Positions 9,171-17,891 of a stretch of DNA of 64,000 nt are shown one piece after another. Position 1 is the first letter of the stretch, and the number at the start of each line of letters is the position of its first letter. The notes beneath the pieces were generated by a model. The model was not told the DNA's origin. It did no database searches and was given only the letters and a program-made list of their open reading frames with translations. This DNA comes from Mixta tenebrionis (GTDB taxonomy: Bacteria; Pseudomonadota; Gammaproteobacteria; Enterobacterales; Enterobacteriaceae), in the NCBI RefSeq assembly GCF_006517625.1, contig NZ_VHQI01000002.1, forward strand, positions 199,778 to 263,777. Reading direction: 5' to 3'. The position numbers and the translations under genes are program-made.

Positions 9171-9602
9171 TTATAGCAGGCGAGCGATAAAACGCTCCGC
9201 CATCTCAACGTCCAGTTCCGGCGGCAGCCCGCTGACGCCCACGCCGCCAATAGTTATTCCATCGACGATAATCGGCGCGCCTCCCGGCATCGCCAGCAGG
9301 CGCGCATCGTTAAAAATCTCTAACCGTAGCGTACCGGCCTCCACTTCCAGCGCCAGGCGCGCGGTGGCGCGACGAAAGCGCAGGGCGCTCCAGGCCTTGC
9401 GCTGCGCCAGCTGGCGGGGGAGTGCGGGGCAGCGGGCATGGGCGCCGAAGGCGATCGGCTCGCCATCAGGGCCCATAACCGCCAGCGCCAGGCCGCAGGT
9501 TGACGGCTGCTTCTCCGTCTCCTCTAAAAATAGCGCCACCTGTCGGCATATCTCGCTATCGTTCAGGCGCTTATGCAGCGCCAGGCTGTTACTGGCGGGC
9601 AT
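9171..9602 (-). CDS. GlcG/HbpS-family protein
   Basis: 143-residue protein of the GlcG/HbpS fold. Signatures are LALAVMGPDGEPIAFGAHA, AQRKAWSALRFRRATARLA, ARLLAMPGGAPIIVDGITIGGVGVSG and a C-terminal AERFI. Members are small dimeric proteins often found in catabolic operons, some binding heme or cobalamin; the role is usually unknown. The frame opens at 9662, but the ATG at 9602 gives MPASNSLALHKRLND and only a 14-base overlap with the aldolase gene, so it is preferred. It is the last gene of the sugar operon. Confidence 0.8.
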   Translation of the reverse strand: MPASNSLALHKRLNDSEICRQVALFLEETEKQPSTCGLALAVMGPDGEPIAFGAHARCPALPRQLAQRKAWSALRFRRATARLALEVEAGTLRLEIFNDARLLAMPGGAPIIVDGITIGGVGVSGLPPELDVEMAERFIARLL

Positions 9603-10500
9603 CGGCGATATACCCCCGTAAACGCAGATGCAGCGCGTCCAGCCCGACGCGCTGCGCGGCATTCAGCGCGACAAAAGGTTCGCGAATCGGTCCGGTATCC
9701 ACAACCTCCTTCCCGGCCAGATATTTCGCCGACTGGAACACGCCCTGCGCGACCAGCGCCGCAACCACCTCGTTAATCTGCTGCTGCAGACGCTGCGCGC
9801 GCGCTATATCTCCCTGCTGAAAGGCGCTGCGCAGGGCAAGAAACAGCTCCGGCTGCAGGTTGACCGTGGTGCCGACGGTGGCGGTGGCGCCCGCCGCCAG
9901 GCTGGAGAGGAAGATTTCATCAAACCCGTTAAAGAACACCTTATGCGGATAGCGGGCGATCATGCGCTCCAGCGAATAAAGATTATGCGAGGTGTGCTTC
10001 ACGCCGAGCACCTGCTCATCGTCGAGCAACGCCTCCGCGCTCCGGCTATCGAGCTCAACGCCGGTAAACTGCGGAATATTATATAAAATTACCGGTATTG
10101 AGATGGCATCCAGCACGCGGCGATAGTAGGCAATAATCTCTTCGCGGCTGTATTTGTAGTAGTAGGGCGGCACCAGCGAAACCGCGCTGGCGCCGTCCTG
10201 CTCGGCGCTTTTTGCCAGCGCCACGGCGTCCAGCGTGCGCGGCGTGCCGACGTGCGAAATAACCGGTACTCTGCCGGCGGCGGCGTTCACCAGCGCGGCA
10301 AGCACCTGGCGGCGTTCATCAAAGCGCAACAGCGGCCCCTCCCCGGAGGAGCCGCAGCAGTAAAAGCCTTCGACGCCGCGCGCCAGCTGGGCGTGGGCCA
10401 GGGTTTCCAGCGCCGCATAGTTAACGGATTCATCCGCGTGCATCGGGGTCACTATCGCGGAGATAATGCCGCGAAAGGTGTGCCATTTATCGCTTACCAT
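9589..10500 (-). CDS. DapA-family aldolase (2-keto-3-deoxy sugar acid aldolase type)
   Basis: 303-residue class I aldolase of the dihydrodipicolinate synthase family. It shows GIISAIVTPMHADESVNYAA, the substrate loop GSSGEGPLLRFDERRQ, the catalytic tyrosine in VILYNIPQFTG and the Schiff-base lysine in VLGVKHTSHN. In a sugar operon beside an enolase-superfamily dehydratase, cleavage of a 2-keto-3-deoxy-aldonate to pyruvate plus an aldehyde is far more likely than lysine biosynthesis. It overlaps the SDR gene by 7 bases, suggesting coupled translation. Confidence 0.88.
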   Translation of the reverse strand: MVSDKWHTFRGIISAIVTPMHADESVNYAALETLAHAQLARGVEGFYCCGSSGEGPLLRFDERRQVLAALVNAAAGRVPVISHVGTPRTLDAVALAKSAEQDGASAVSLVPPYYYKYSREEIIAYYRRVLDAISIPVILYNIPQFTGVELDSRSAEALLDDEQVLGVKHTSHNLYSLERMIARYPHKVFFNGFDEIFLSSLAAGATATVGTTVNLQPELFLALRSAFQQGDIARAQRLQQQINEVVAALVAQGVFQSAKYLAGKEVVDTGPIREPFVALNAAQRVGLDALHLRLRGYIADARQ

Positions 10501-11321
10501 GCCGTCCAGCCTCCATCGACCACCAGGTTGGAGCCGGTCATATAGACCGAGGCGTCCGATAGCAGAAACACCACCGCGCCGTTATATTCGTGCGGCTTCG
10601 CCATGCGCCCAATCGGAATACGGCTGGTGTAGTTCTTCTGGAAACGCGGATCCTGATCGCTGCGCTCAACGCCGGATAGCGTCAGGGTATTGACGCGTAT
10701 ACCGTCGCGTCCCCAGTAGGTAGCGCAATAACGGGTGAAGTTATACAGCCCTGACTTGGCGGCGGAGTAGGCCACCGGCTTCACAAACGGAATACCGCTA
10801 TCCTCTTTTTTGTAGTTGTAGATATCCTGCACCGGCGACACTACGCCGTAGATAGAGCCGACGTTGATAATAGAGCCGCCTTTGCCCGTCTGCCGCATCC
10901 TTTTGCCCACCTGCTGCGTCATCAGAAAGGTGCCGACCAGGTTTACCTCAACCACTTCGCGGAACACCTCTTCCGGGAAATCTTCAAACGGGCCGGAGAC
11001 CTCCGGCGGCGCGCTGGGCTGGGTATCGACGCCGGCGTTATTAACCAGGCCATCCGGCACGCCCCATTTGGCCTCGATCGCATCCAGCACGCGATTGATG
11101 CTGGCCCGATCGGTAATGTCGATTTCGGCACAGAACAGGCGAGGGGAATCCTTTATCCCGCCGAGCACGCGGTCGATACGCGCCTCATCCAAATGGGTTG
11201 CCAGCGCCGCCACCCTGGCCCCGCGTTGATGCAGGGTTTGCACATACTGCGCGCCCAGCTGGCCGAGGCCGCCGGTTACGATGATAACCTTGTCTTTAAC
11301 CGAGAATAACGTCTCTTCCAT
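10494..11321 (-). CDS. Short-chain dehydrogenase/reductase (SDR)
   Basis: 275-residue classical SDR. It has a Rossmann glycine motif TGGLGQLG near residue 17, the NNAG motif, catalytic serine in NVGSIYG, YSAAK (Tyr and Lys) and a C-terminal SNLVVDGGWTAW. It probably oxidises a sugar or a deoxy-keto sugar acid with NAD(P)+. The gene lies between the dehydratase (24-base gap) and the aldolase (7-base overlap). A two-residue-longer insertion after the Ser motif (DIYNYKKEDSGIPFVK) is somewhat unusual and may shape the substrate pocket. Confidence 0.9.
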   Translation of the reverse strand: MEETLFSVKDKVIIVTGGLGQLGAQYVQTLHQRGARVAALATHLDEARIDRVLGGIKDSPRLFCAEIDITDRASINRVLDAIEAKWGVPDGLVNNAGVDTQPSAPPEVSGPFEDFPEEVFREVVEVNLVGTFLMTQQVGKRMRQTGKGGSIINVGSIYGVVSPVQDIYNYKKEDSGIPFVKPVAYSAAKSGLYNFTRYCATYWGRDGIRVNTLTLSGVERSDQDPRFQKNYTSRIPIGRMAKPHEYNGAVVFLLSDASVYMTGSNLVVDGGWTAW

Positions 11322-11345
11322 TGCCTGTTCCCCCTCACTGCCTGG

Positions 11346-12452
11346 TTAGATTTTGTGTAATGCGAGGTAATCACGATCGAGAATAATGCCGTGGCCCGGA
11401 CGTTCGCTCGGCACGTAGTAGCCATCCACCTCTTCGCCCGCTTCGGCGATAATGCGCAGATCTTTCCAGCGCCCGCCGTCGGTCATCTCGGCACAGGAGA
11501 TATTCGGCACCGCCGCCAGCAGGCTGGCGCTCAGCTCCATTACGAAGTGCGGCGTCATCGGCAGGTTATGCGCGCGGGCGACGGCGGCGATATCCAGATA
11601 GCCGGTAATACCGCCGACGCGTCCGAGATCCGCCTGGATGTAATCGGCGCAGCCGTTTTCGATATACTGGGTGAACTGGTTTAAGTTATAGACGTTTTCT
11701 CCCAGCGCGACAGGCGTGGTAGTGCGTTCGCGCAGCCGCAGGTGGCCGGTGATATCGTCGGAGGGCAGCGGCTCTTCGATCCACAGCAGATTAAGCGGTT
11801 CAAACAGCCTGAACGCGCGCAGCGCCTGCGGAAAGTTCCAGCCCTGGTTGGCGTCTACCGCCAGCGGGAAGCCCGGCACCGCCTCCTGAATCTTACGCAG
11901 CCGCTCCACGTCCTCTTCCAGCGTCGGTTTGCCCACTTTGACCTTCGCCGCCAGGTAGCCGGCGCTTTTCCAGCGCTTAACCTGTTCAATCACCTCTTCA
12001 ATGGAGAGATGCAGATTAATGCCGCTGCCGTACAGCGGTACGCGATCGCGCACGCGGCCGATAATATCGATGATCGGCGCATTGAGGGTTTTACCCAGCA
12101 GATCCCAGTAGGCGATATCCAGCGCCGCCAGCGCATGGGTGGTCACTCCGGCGCCGCCGACGTCGTGAATATATTTATAAGCGCGATGCCACAGCCCGCG
12201 CGGCGAGAGCGGCTGGCCGATCACATCCGGGATAATTTCGGCAATCAGCGCCGAAATGGTTTTACCGCACCAGCCGGAGGTATGGCTAAAACCGGTGCCG
12301 ACCTGGCCGTTTGAACCATACACATCGACAATCGCCACTTCGATATCGGTAACGTGATGGATCTGATCGCCCCACGGCCCTTCCGGCAACGGAACGCGGG
12401 CGGTCATCAGTTCGATATTTTCAATCACGGGCATTTTGCTACTGTTCATCAT
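11346..12452 (-). CDS. Mandelate racemase/enolase-superfamily sugar acid dehydratase
   Basis: 368-residue enzyme of the mandelate racemase subgroup. It shows the KxK base AKVKVGK, metal ligands in VDANQGW, IEEPLP and GENVY, and the His general base in TPHFVMEL. Such enzymes dehydrate aldonic or aldaric acids to 2-keto-3-deoxy acids, matching the aldolase downstream. The frame extends to 12494, but GGAAG precedes a tandem ATGATG at 12452/12449, so the N-terminus is MMNSSK or MNSSK. The exact sugar acid cannot be told. Confidence 0.9.
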   Translation of the reverse strand: MMNSSKMPVIENIELMTARVPLPEGPWGDQIHHVTDIEVAIVDVYGSNGQVGTGFSHTSGWCGKTISALIAEIIPDVIGQPLSPRGLWHRAYKYIHDVGGAGVTTHALAALDIAYWDLLGKTLNAPIIDIIGRVRDRVPLYGSGINLHLSIEEVIEQVKRWKSAGYLAAKVKVGKPTLEEDVERLRKIQEAVPGFPLAVDANQGWNFPQALRAFRLFEPLNLLWIEEPLPSDDITGHLRLRERTTTPVALGENVYNLNQFTQYIENGCADYIQADLGRVGGITGYLDIAAVARAHNLPMTPHFVMELSASLLAAVPNISCAEMTDGGRWKDLRIIAEAGEEVDGYYVPSERPGHGIILDRDYLALHKI

Positions 12453-12510
12453 TAAGGCTTCCTTTTTTTGGCGGCGATGGTTGCTGTGACGCATCGCCGG
12501 CGGTCAGGGA

Positions 12511-13968
12511 TCACTGTTTGGAGGTGGAGATCGAAGACTGGCGGGGCTGTAGCCCAGGCTGGGCGCTTGCCGCCGGCTGCGGCTCCGGTTCGTCGCCCAC
12601 CGTATGTCCGAAGACTTCCGGCAGCAGGAAGATGGAGGCGAGGAAAGCGCAGAACGGCGCGATAGCGATAATCATCGAGGCCAGCGGCACGCCGAGCGCT
12701 TCAAACAGCGCCGGGAACACCAGAGTGGTGACGAAAGCGGTCACCTTGACGATGGTGTAGCCGATACCGGAGGCCACGCCGCGATAGCGCGGTTTCGCCA
12801 CCAGAGAAATCACCGTCATTCCGCTTTCGGAATCCCAGTAGTGGCCCCACAGCATCAGCGCCGCGCCGAAGATGATAAAAGCGAAGCTGCTGCTATAGAC
12901 GCCCCACGCCGAAATCGAAATACCGATGGTAACCAGCAGGAAACCATATTTGCTCAGCCCTTTATGCCCCAGCTTCGGCAGCAGCAGCGGCCCGACAAAT
13001 GCCGAAAGCGCCGCGATACAGTTCACCGCCAGCAGGGCGAGATTGTTTTGCACCTGCCCGGAAATTCCGATGGTGACGAGGATCAGCGGCAGGAAGAAAG
13101 AGAAGGCGTAGTTTTCAAACGACTGCACAGCGCAGGAGAACCAGCCGAACAGCGTGGTACGGCGGGTAAAAGGTCGGCGGAACAGATCGTGCAGCGTCTC
13201 TTTTAGCGTGGGATCGGCGATAGCGACGTTTTCATCAGGCAGAATATCGTCCAGTAAACGTCCGTCTTGCGCGCCATAATATTCGCGCGAGGCCCGTTTC
13301 GCTTCGATAAAACGTCCGCGCTCCACGAACCAGACGGGCGTTTCCGGCAGCTCGCGCCGCATAAACAGCAGCAGGCAGGCGGGAATAGCGGGAACCGCCA
13401 GCACGATGCGCCAGATATAATCTGGATGAACGCCCAGCGTAACCAGCGTCGTCACCAGCAGAATGGCGGCGATGATGCCGAGCGCAAACATAAACTGCCA
13501 GCGGTTTGCCATCACCTCGCGCTTGCCCTTCGGCATCACTTCCATGATATAGGTGAAACCGTTAGCGACATCGGCGCCTACCGGAATACCGGCAAGGCAG
13601 CGAATGATCGCCAGCCAGTACATATTGGGCGCCAGCCCCTGCAGTACGGCGAAAATGGCAAACAGAATCATCGACCAGAGAAAAATTTTACGCCGCCCCA
13701 GCTTATCGGTCAGCCAGCCGCCGAGCAGCGCGCCGACCACCGCGCCGAGTTGGGTGCCCGCTGCGGTAAAACCTAATAGCCAGCTGCTGGGTTCATAAAT
13801 ATCTTTGAGCGCGAATAAAATAAAGGCCATGGAATAGATATCCCATGATTCGATTAATAATGCGGTGATCATTAACCAGCCCGCTTTAGTGCAGCCGGGC
13901 GCTTCCTGCAAATCGAGCCGTCTCTTTGCCTTCTGAATAATAAATTCAATATGTTGTTGCTGGTACAT
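12511..13968 (-). CDS. MFS sugar or sugar-acid porter
   Basis: 485-residue inner-membrane MFS protein with ~12 membrane segments. The loop 2-3 motif is GGWLTDKLGRRK and a sugar-porter-like RELPETPVWFVERGR follows segment 6. The C-terminal ~35 residues are hydrophilic (EPEPQPAASAQPGL). It is placed between the isomerase and dehydratase genes and should import the operon's substrate. The regulon therefore has two different porters, this one and the divergent MHS-type transporter at 17892. Confidence 0.88.
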   Translation of the reverse strand: MYQQQHIEFIIQKAKRRLDLQEAPGCTKAGWLMITALLIESWDIYSMAFILFALKDIYEPSSWLLGFTAAGTQLGAVVGALLGGWLTDKLGRRKIFLWSMILFAIFAVLQGLAPNMYWLAIIRCLAGIPVGADVANGFTYIMEVMPKGKREVMANRWQFMFALGIIAAILLVTTLVTLGVHPDYIWRIVLAVPAIPACLLLFMRRELPETPVWFVERGRFIEAKRASREYYGAQDGRLLDDILPDENVAIADPTLKETLHDLFRRPFTRRTTLFGWFSCAVQSFENYAFSFFLPLILVTIGISGQVQNNLALLAVNCIAALSAFVGPLLLPKLGHKGLSKYGFLLVTIGISISAWGVYSSSFAFIIFGAALMLWGHYWDSESGMTVISLVAKPRYRGVASGIGYTIVKVTAFVTTLVFPALFEALGVPLASMIIAIAPFCAFLASIFLLPEVFGHTVGDEPEPQPAASAQPGLQPRQSSISTSKQ

Positions 13969-13990
13969 ATAATCCTCTCTTATTCCGGCG

Positions 13991-14007
13991 GCGGGGATTT
14001 TCCCCGC
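13991..14007 (-). repeat. Perfect inverted repeat in the isomerase-porter gap
   Basis: GCGGGGA-TTT-TCCCCGC, a 7-base stem with a 3-base loop, lies in the 154-base gap between the isomerase and MFS genes. There is no U-run, so it looks more like an intercistronic mRNA hairpin or attenuator than a full terminator. No further operator is visible in this gap. Confidence 0.5.
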
Positions 14008-14122
14008 TGGCGCCAGAACAGATATGTGTCGATCCGCGCCTGCCTGTTATTTAAGGCGGCGGATTAACCGGATGTTTGCCAGGATCGCTAACAACGTAAA
14101 AATTACATAAGCGAATCAGATT

Positions 14123-15772
14123 TTATTTCATTAATAAATGCGCATCGCCTGCGATAAAAACTTTGATATTTTGCGTCAGCGCCTGAGCAATAAATGCGTT
14201 CAGCACTTCGGGTAATAAATCCTCCTCGGTATAAGCCAGACTAAGGTGATTACTCTGGTGTCCCGCCATAAGGTCGTCGCGGGATACGCCATCGAGCACC
14301 GCGTTAAGCAGCGGCCACTCATAGTTGGTTGCTTTACGGCGGCGCTCAAACTCCGCCTGCGGCAGTTCGACCGCGGTGCCGGTGCCGATATGCATAATCA
14401 CCTGCGAGCCTTCATAGTGGGCGCGCGCCCAGATAAAGCGTCCGGCTTTGCCCTGGCCGGCGATGGTGGAACCGCCGTAGGGGAAGAACATCGCCGGCTG
14501 ACGGTAGCCGGTTGCGCCGGCAATGCCGCCCTTCAGATGGGCGAAGGGAACCGCGCCGGAAATCTCCAGATCCCAGTAGAAGGTGCCGTTATAGTCGCTG
14601 CCCCAGCGGATATCGTGCAGGGTGGTTTCGCTCGCCATCCCCAGCGCGCTGAGCAGTTTCGCCAGCATCACCTGCGGGATAGCGCTGCCCATATCCACTT
14701 CGTTAACGCAGGTAATAGGCGCGCCCGGACAGATAATCTCGCCCTGTTCATCCGGGATCGGGAAGCGCTCGGCGTTGCCGATAGCGCCCTCGGCAAAGTC
14801 CGAGGCGGCGCAGCTATCCTTCAGGCCCTGCTGATACTGTACGCCTACCGCCGACAGCCCGAAGCGACGGACGAAACGCGCCATCGCGATCATCATCGCG
14901 CACTGCTCCAGCACCTGCTCGCGCGTCAGCTCTTTTGCGCTATCCTGACCGAAATGAAACTGCATGCCGCGGCTCTCATACCATGCCAGGCAGGCTTCGC
15001 GCAGCGCCTGCGGCACGTTATTCATCTCCACCAGCAGCGCCGACTGCGACAGCGACTCTACCGGCATGCCGATATCGATCATCGCCTTTTGCGGAAAAAC
15101 GCCGTTGATCATCCCCATACAGAAGGTATCGAACAGGCCGATAATCGCTTTATGTTTCAGGATCGACTGGCCGACTTTAACGCCGATCTGCCCGGCCTCG
15201 CTGGCCAGCAGCGGCGCGCTGGCGGCGACGGGATGCAGATAGCTGAGCCGGTGGCTGAGCTGCCCGTCGCGCAGCCAGGTTTCCAGCCCGCGCATAAAGG
15301 CTTCATCGTTAAAGGTTTCCGACCACAGGCGCGAATAAGGGCGCTCAAGGCTGGTCAGGCATCCCGCCATGCAGAGCATCCCCACCAGCCCCGGCCAGGT
15401 GCCGTCGAAGTTCGCCAGCAGCAGCACGGGGCCGCGGTGGTGAACCAGCGAAGGGGCGATATGGTGCGAATATTGCCAGGCGGTGAGCAGCACGATAACC
15501 GGGGCATCGGGATCGATTCTGGCGAAGAGCGCGCTGCCCTCCTGCTGGCTGCTGATAAAACCGTGGCCGCGGCTTTCGCTGATCGGGTGCGCGCGGCGCA
15601 GGCGGTATCCCAGCTTTTCCAGCGCGCTGGCAAGGCGCTGTTCGAATAGTTGCTGTGTCGGCCAGCAGGTAACGTTGGCCGGTTCGCGTAAATCGGCATT
15701 GGTTACCATCAATACTTCGCCGGGCTGCGCCGTAATGGCTTCGGCTGCATCGGGCAGGGTTAAATTCAGCAT
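14123..15772 (-). CDS. L-fucose isomerase-like protein
   Basis: 549-residue protein resembling the L-fucose/L-arabinose isomerase superfamily. An N-terminal Rossmann-like part (VIVLLTAWQYSHHIAPSLV) is followed by GLFDTFCMGMINGVFPQKAM, acidic metal-site stretches (VEMNNVP, NEVDMGSAIPQVML) and a C-terminal barrel. The expected reaction is aldose-ketose isomerisation, giving the ketose for the adjacent FGGY kinase, with whose gene it overlaps by 7 bases. The precise sugar is unknown; a pentose or 6-deoxyhexose would fit the pair. Confidence 0.82.
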   Translation of the reverse strand: MLNLTLPDAAEAITAQPGEVLMVTNADLREPANVTCWPTQQLFEQRLASALEKLGYRLRRAHPISESRGHGFISSQQEGSALFARIDPDAPVIVLLTAWQYSHHIAPSLVHHRGPVLLLANFDGTWPGLVGMLCMAGCLTSLERPYSRLWSETFNDEAFMRGLETWLRDGQLSHRLSYLHPVAASAPLLASEAGQIGVKVGQSILKHKAIIGLFDTFCMGMINGVFPQKAMIDIGMPVESLSQSALLVEMNNVPQALREACLAWYESRGMQFHFGQDSAKELTREQVLEQCAMMIAMARFVRRFGLSAVGVQYQQGLKDSCAASDFAEGAIGNAERFPIPDEQGEIICPGAPITCVNEVDMGSAIPQVMLAKLLSALGMASETTLHDIRWGSDYNGTFYWDLEISGAVPFAHLKGGIAGATGYRQPAMFFPYGGSTIAGQGKAGRFIWARAHYEGSQVIMHIGTGTAVELPQAEFERRRKATNYEWPLLNAVLDGVSRDDLMAGHQSNHLSLAYTEEDLLPEVLNAFIAQALTQNIKVFIAGDAHLLMK

Positions 15773-17403
15773 AAGACGTTCTCCTGTAGGGGCGGGTCTT
15801 GTCGCGTCGGGTTCATGATTTCATTAAAGCGTTGCCGGGCCTGCTGCTGCTGGTACATCATCAGGCAGACCTGATATTTCGCCTGATGGAAGGCCTGAAC
15901 GTCAGGATCGCGGCTGGCCTGGACGGTGCGCCCGTGGCGGCTCATGGCGGCTGCGGCCTGAGGAAGGGTGGCGAAATCGCCGCAGGCGACGCTGCCGAGC
16001 AGCGCGGCGCCGAGAGTCACGGCGTCATCTTCACGGACGAGGTGGATATCGCAGCCGGTGGCGTTGGCGTATTCCCGCAGCCACAGCGGGTTTTTCGTCG
16101 CGCCGCCGCACATCATAATGCGTGAAACCTGATGGCCCGCGGTGCGCATCGCCTCAATAATCTGGCGGGTGCCGTAGGCGATCGCCTGCAGCGTGGCGAG
16201 GTATAAACGCGCCAGCCCTGACGGGCCGCTTTCCAGCGTCAGGCCGTAGATGGCGCCGCGCGCCTGCGGATTCGCGCGCGGAGAGCGGTTGCCGTGGTGA
16301 TCGCCCAGCACATGCAGCTGGCGAGTCGGCCAGCGTTCCTGCGCCTCCAGCTTTTCCACCCACTGATTAAGCAGCTGAAAAACGGAAGCGCCCTGGGCGC
16401 TGGCCTCCTGTTGCAGGGCCGGCCAGTAAGCGTGCTGTTGCAGCGTCCACTCCACCAGCGCGCCAGCGGCGCTTTGCCCGCCTTCGTTTAGCCACCACTC
16501 CGGCAGCATCGCTCCCCAGTAAGGCCCCCAGACGCCGGGGATCTCGATCGGCCGCCGGCTGACGATCATATGGCAGTTCGAGGTGCCGCTGACGATCGCC
16601 AGGCTGCCCGCCGGCTGGGCGCCGCTGAGCGCCAGGGCGCCGGCATGGGCGTCAATAATGCCGCCGGCGACCGCCACATCGTCGCCCAGCCCCCACTGCG
16701 AGGCGATAGCGGGCTGCAGGCGGCCTGCTTTTTCGCCGAGGTTAAGCACGGCAGGCGGGATCTTATCGATCGCATCTTCCAGGCCGACGGCGCGCAGCAG
16801 AGCGAGACTGAAGCGCCGCTCATGCGCCAGATAGTTCCATTTGCAGGTTAGCGTGCACACGCTGGCGACATCGCTGCCGCAGGCGCGCCAGACCAGGTAA
16901 TCCGCCAGATCGAACAGGCGCCAGATGCGCCGGTAGCGATCGGGAAAACGGCGCTTCAGCCAGAGGATCTTCGGCAGCTCCATCTCGACGCTGACTTCAC
17001 CGCCAACGTAGCGCAGCGCGTCGTCGTGCGTCTGGTTGATCGTCTGCGCTTCCTGCTGCGCCCGGTGATCCATCCACATGATGATATCGCGTTCAGCGGC
17101 GCCCTCCAGCGAGACGGAGATGCCGCTGCCGTCGTGGGCGACGGCTACCAGCGAGCAGGTGGCATCGAAGCCGACGGCGCGGATCAGCGCCGGATCGATA
17201 GCTGAAGCCTTAACAGATTCGCTGACGGCGTCGCAGACGGCCTGCCAGATCTCGCCGGAGGATTGCTCCACATGTTGGTCAGCGCCATGAAACTGACTGA
17301 CAGGTTTAACCACAAAAGCCAGCCTTTCCCCGGTGCTGGCGAAAATTCCTGCCCTGACGCTGGCGGAGCCGACGTCAACGCCAAGATACGCATATCCGCT
17401 CAT
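15766..17403 (-). CDS. FGGY-family carbohydrate (pentulose) kinase
   Basis: 545-residue sugar kinase. It has the N-terminal phosphate-1 motif YLGVDVGSASVRAGIF, the ribulokinase-like MDHRAQQEA, the catalytic Asp in GGIIDAHAGALAL, the adenosine motif SRIMMCGGATKNPLWLREYAN and TLGAALLGSVA. It most resembles the YpCarbK/D-ribulokinase group. It is the first gene of the operon running to 9171. The operator-like palindrome at 17418 begins only 14 bases before the start codon, so repressor binding should block early transcription. Confidence 0.92.
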   Translation of the reverse strand: MSGYAYLGVDVGSASVRAGIFASTGERLAFVVKPVSQFHGADQHVEQSSGEIWQAVCDAVSESVKASAIDPALIRAVGFDATCSLVAVAHDGSGISVSLEGAAERDIIMWMDHRAQQEAQTINQTHDDALRYVGGEVSVEMELPKILWLKRRFPDRYRRIWRLFDLADYLVWRACGSDVASVCTLTCKWNYLAHERRFSLALLRAVGLEDAIDKIPPAVLNLGEKAGRLQPAIASQWGLGDDVAVAGGIIDAHAGALALSGAQPAGSLAIVSGTSNCHMIVSRRPIEIPGVWGPYWGAMLPEWWLNEGGQSAAGALVEWTLQQHAYWPALQQEASAQGASVFQLLNQWVEKLEAQERWPTRQLHVLGDHHGNRSPRANPQARGAIYGLTLESGPSGLARLYLATLQAIAYGTRQIIEAMRTAGHQVSRIMMCGGATKNPLWLREYANATGCDIHLVREDDAVTLGAALLGSVACGDFATLPQAAAAMSRHGRTVQASRDPDVQAFHQAKYQVCLMMYQQQQARQRFNEIMNPTRQDPPLQENVLC

Positions 17404-17417
17404 GATTTTTTCTCTTT

Positions 17418-17433
17418 GCTAACTCGACTTAGC
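17418..17433. promoter_or_regulatory. Operator 2, palindrome before the kinase operon
   Basis: GCTAACTCGACTTAGC, symmetric except at positions 6 and 11. It is 14 bases upstream of the kinase ATG and next to the ribosome site, a roadblock position. Confidence 0.8.
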
Positions 17434-17793
17434 AAATTAGGTTAAAAGATAAGCAGGAACAATTGCTTTACCAGGAATTTGTGATGGCTATCAAGATGCT
17501 TTTTTTAATATCTTGATTTTTAAAATTTATTTTATGCGGACTGTTTTAGTGGAGGATCGTCATGTGGATAAGAGCGAACAACATCGGCGGCGCCTGAAGG
17601 CAGGGCAATAAGGGCTTATCAGATGAAAACAGGCGGCGCTTTCTTAGTTATCTGTTTGTAATTATGATTTTTATCAGCAGGCGCCCGCTAAGGAGATAGT
17701 AGCGAGAAGTACAACGGGCTGACAAATTTTAGCCGATCCTGCTCACACTCTATTATTATTTACGTTGTGAATATTTATTGGCTGATATAATTA

Positions 17794-17809
17794 GCTAATT
17801 CGAGTTAGC
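17794..17809. promoter_or_regulatory. Operator 3, palindrome before the MHS transporter
   Basis: GCTAATTCGAGTTAGC inside a longer TAGCTAA...TTAGCTA dyad, 82 bases upstream of the transporter ATG. It matches the consensus of the other two sites. Confidence 0.8.
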
Positions 17810-17891
17810 TAGTGGCAATAGCTCCTCGTCGCCGTTGTTAGTCAGGTGCAGACCGATTCGACAGTAACTATTCAGGACAGAGGATTGAAAG

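Larger units (their letters stand above)
17404..17891. promoter_or_regulatory. Divergent regulatory region with two operators
   Basis: 488 AT-rich bases separate the minus-strand kinase operon from the plus-strand MHS transporter. Near each end lies one copy of the GCTAAnTCGAnTTAGC palindrome (17418 and 17794), 376 bases apart. That spacing could allow looping by a tetrameric LacI-type repressor. No gene is evident. Confidence 0.7.

Noticed and set aside
14246-15649. Plus-strand open frame of 467 codons
   Set aside because: Antisense to the fucose isomerase-like gene and without recognisable domains.
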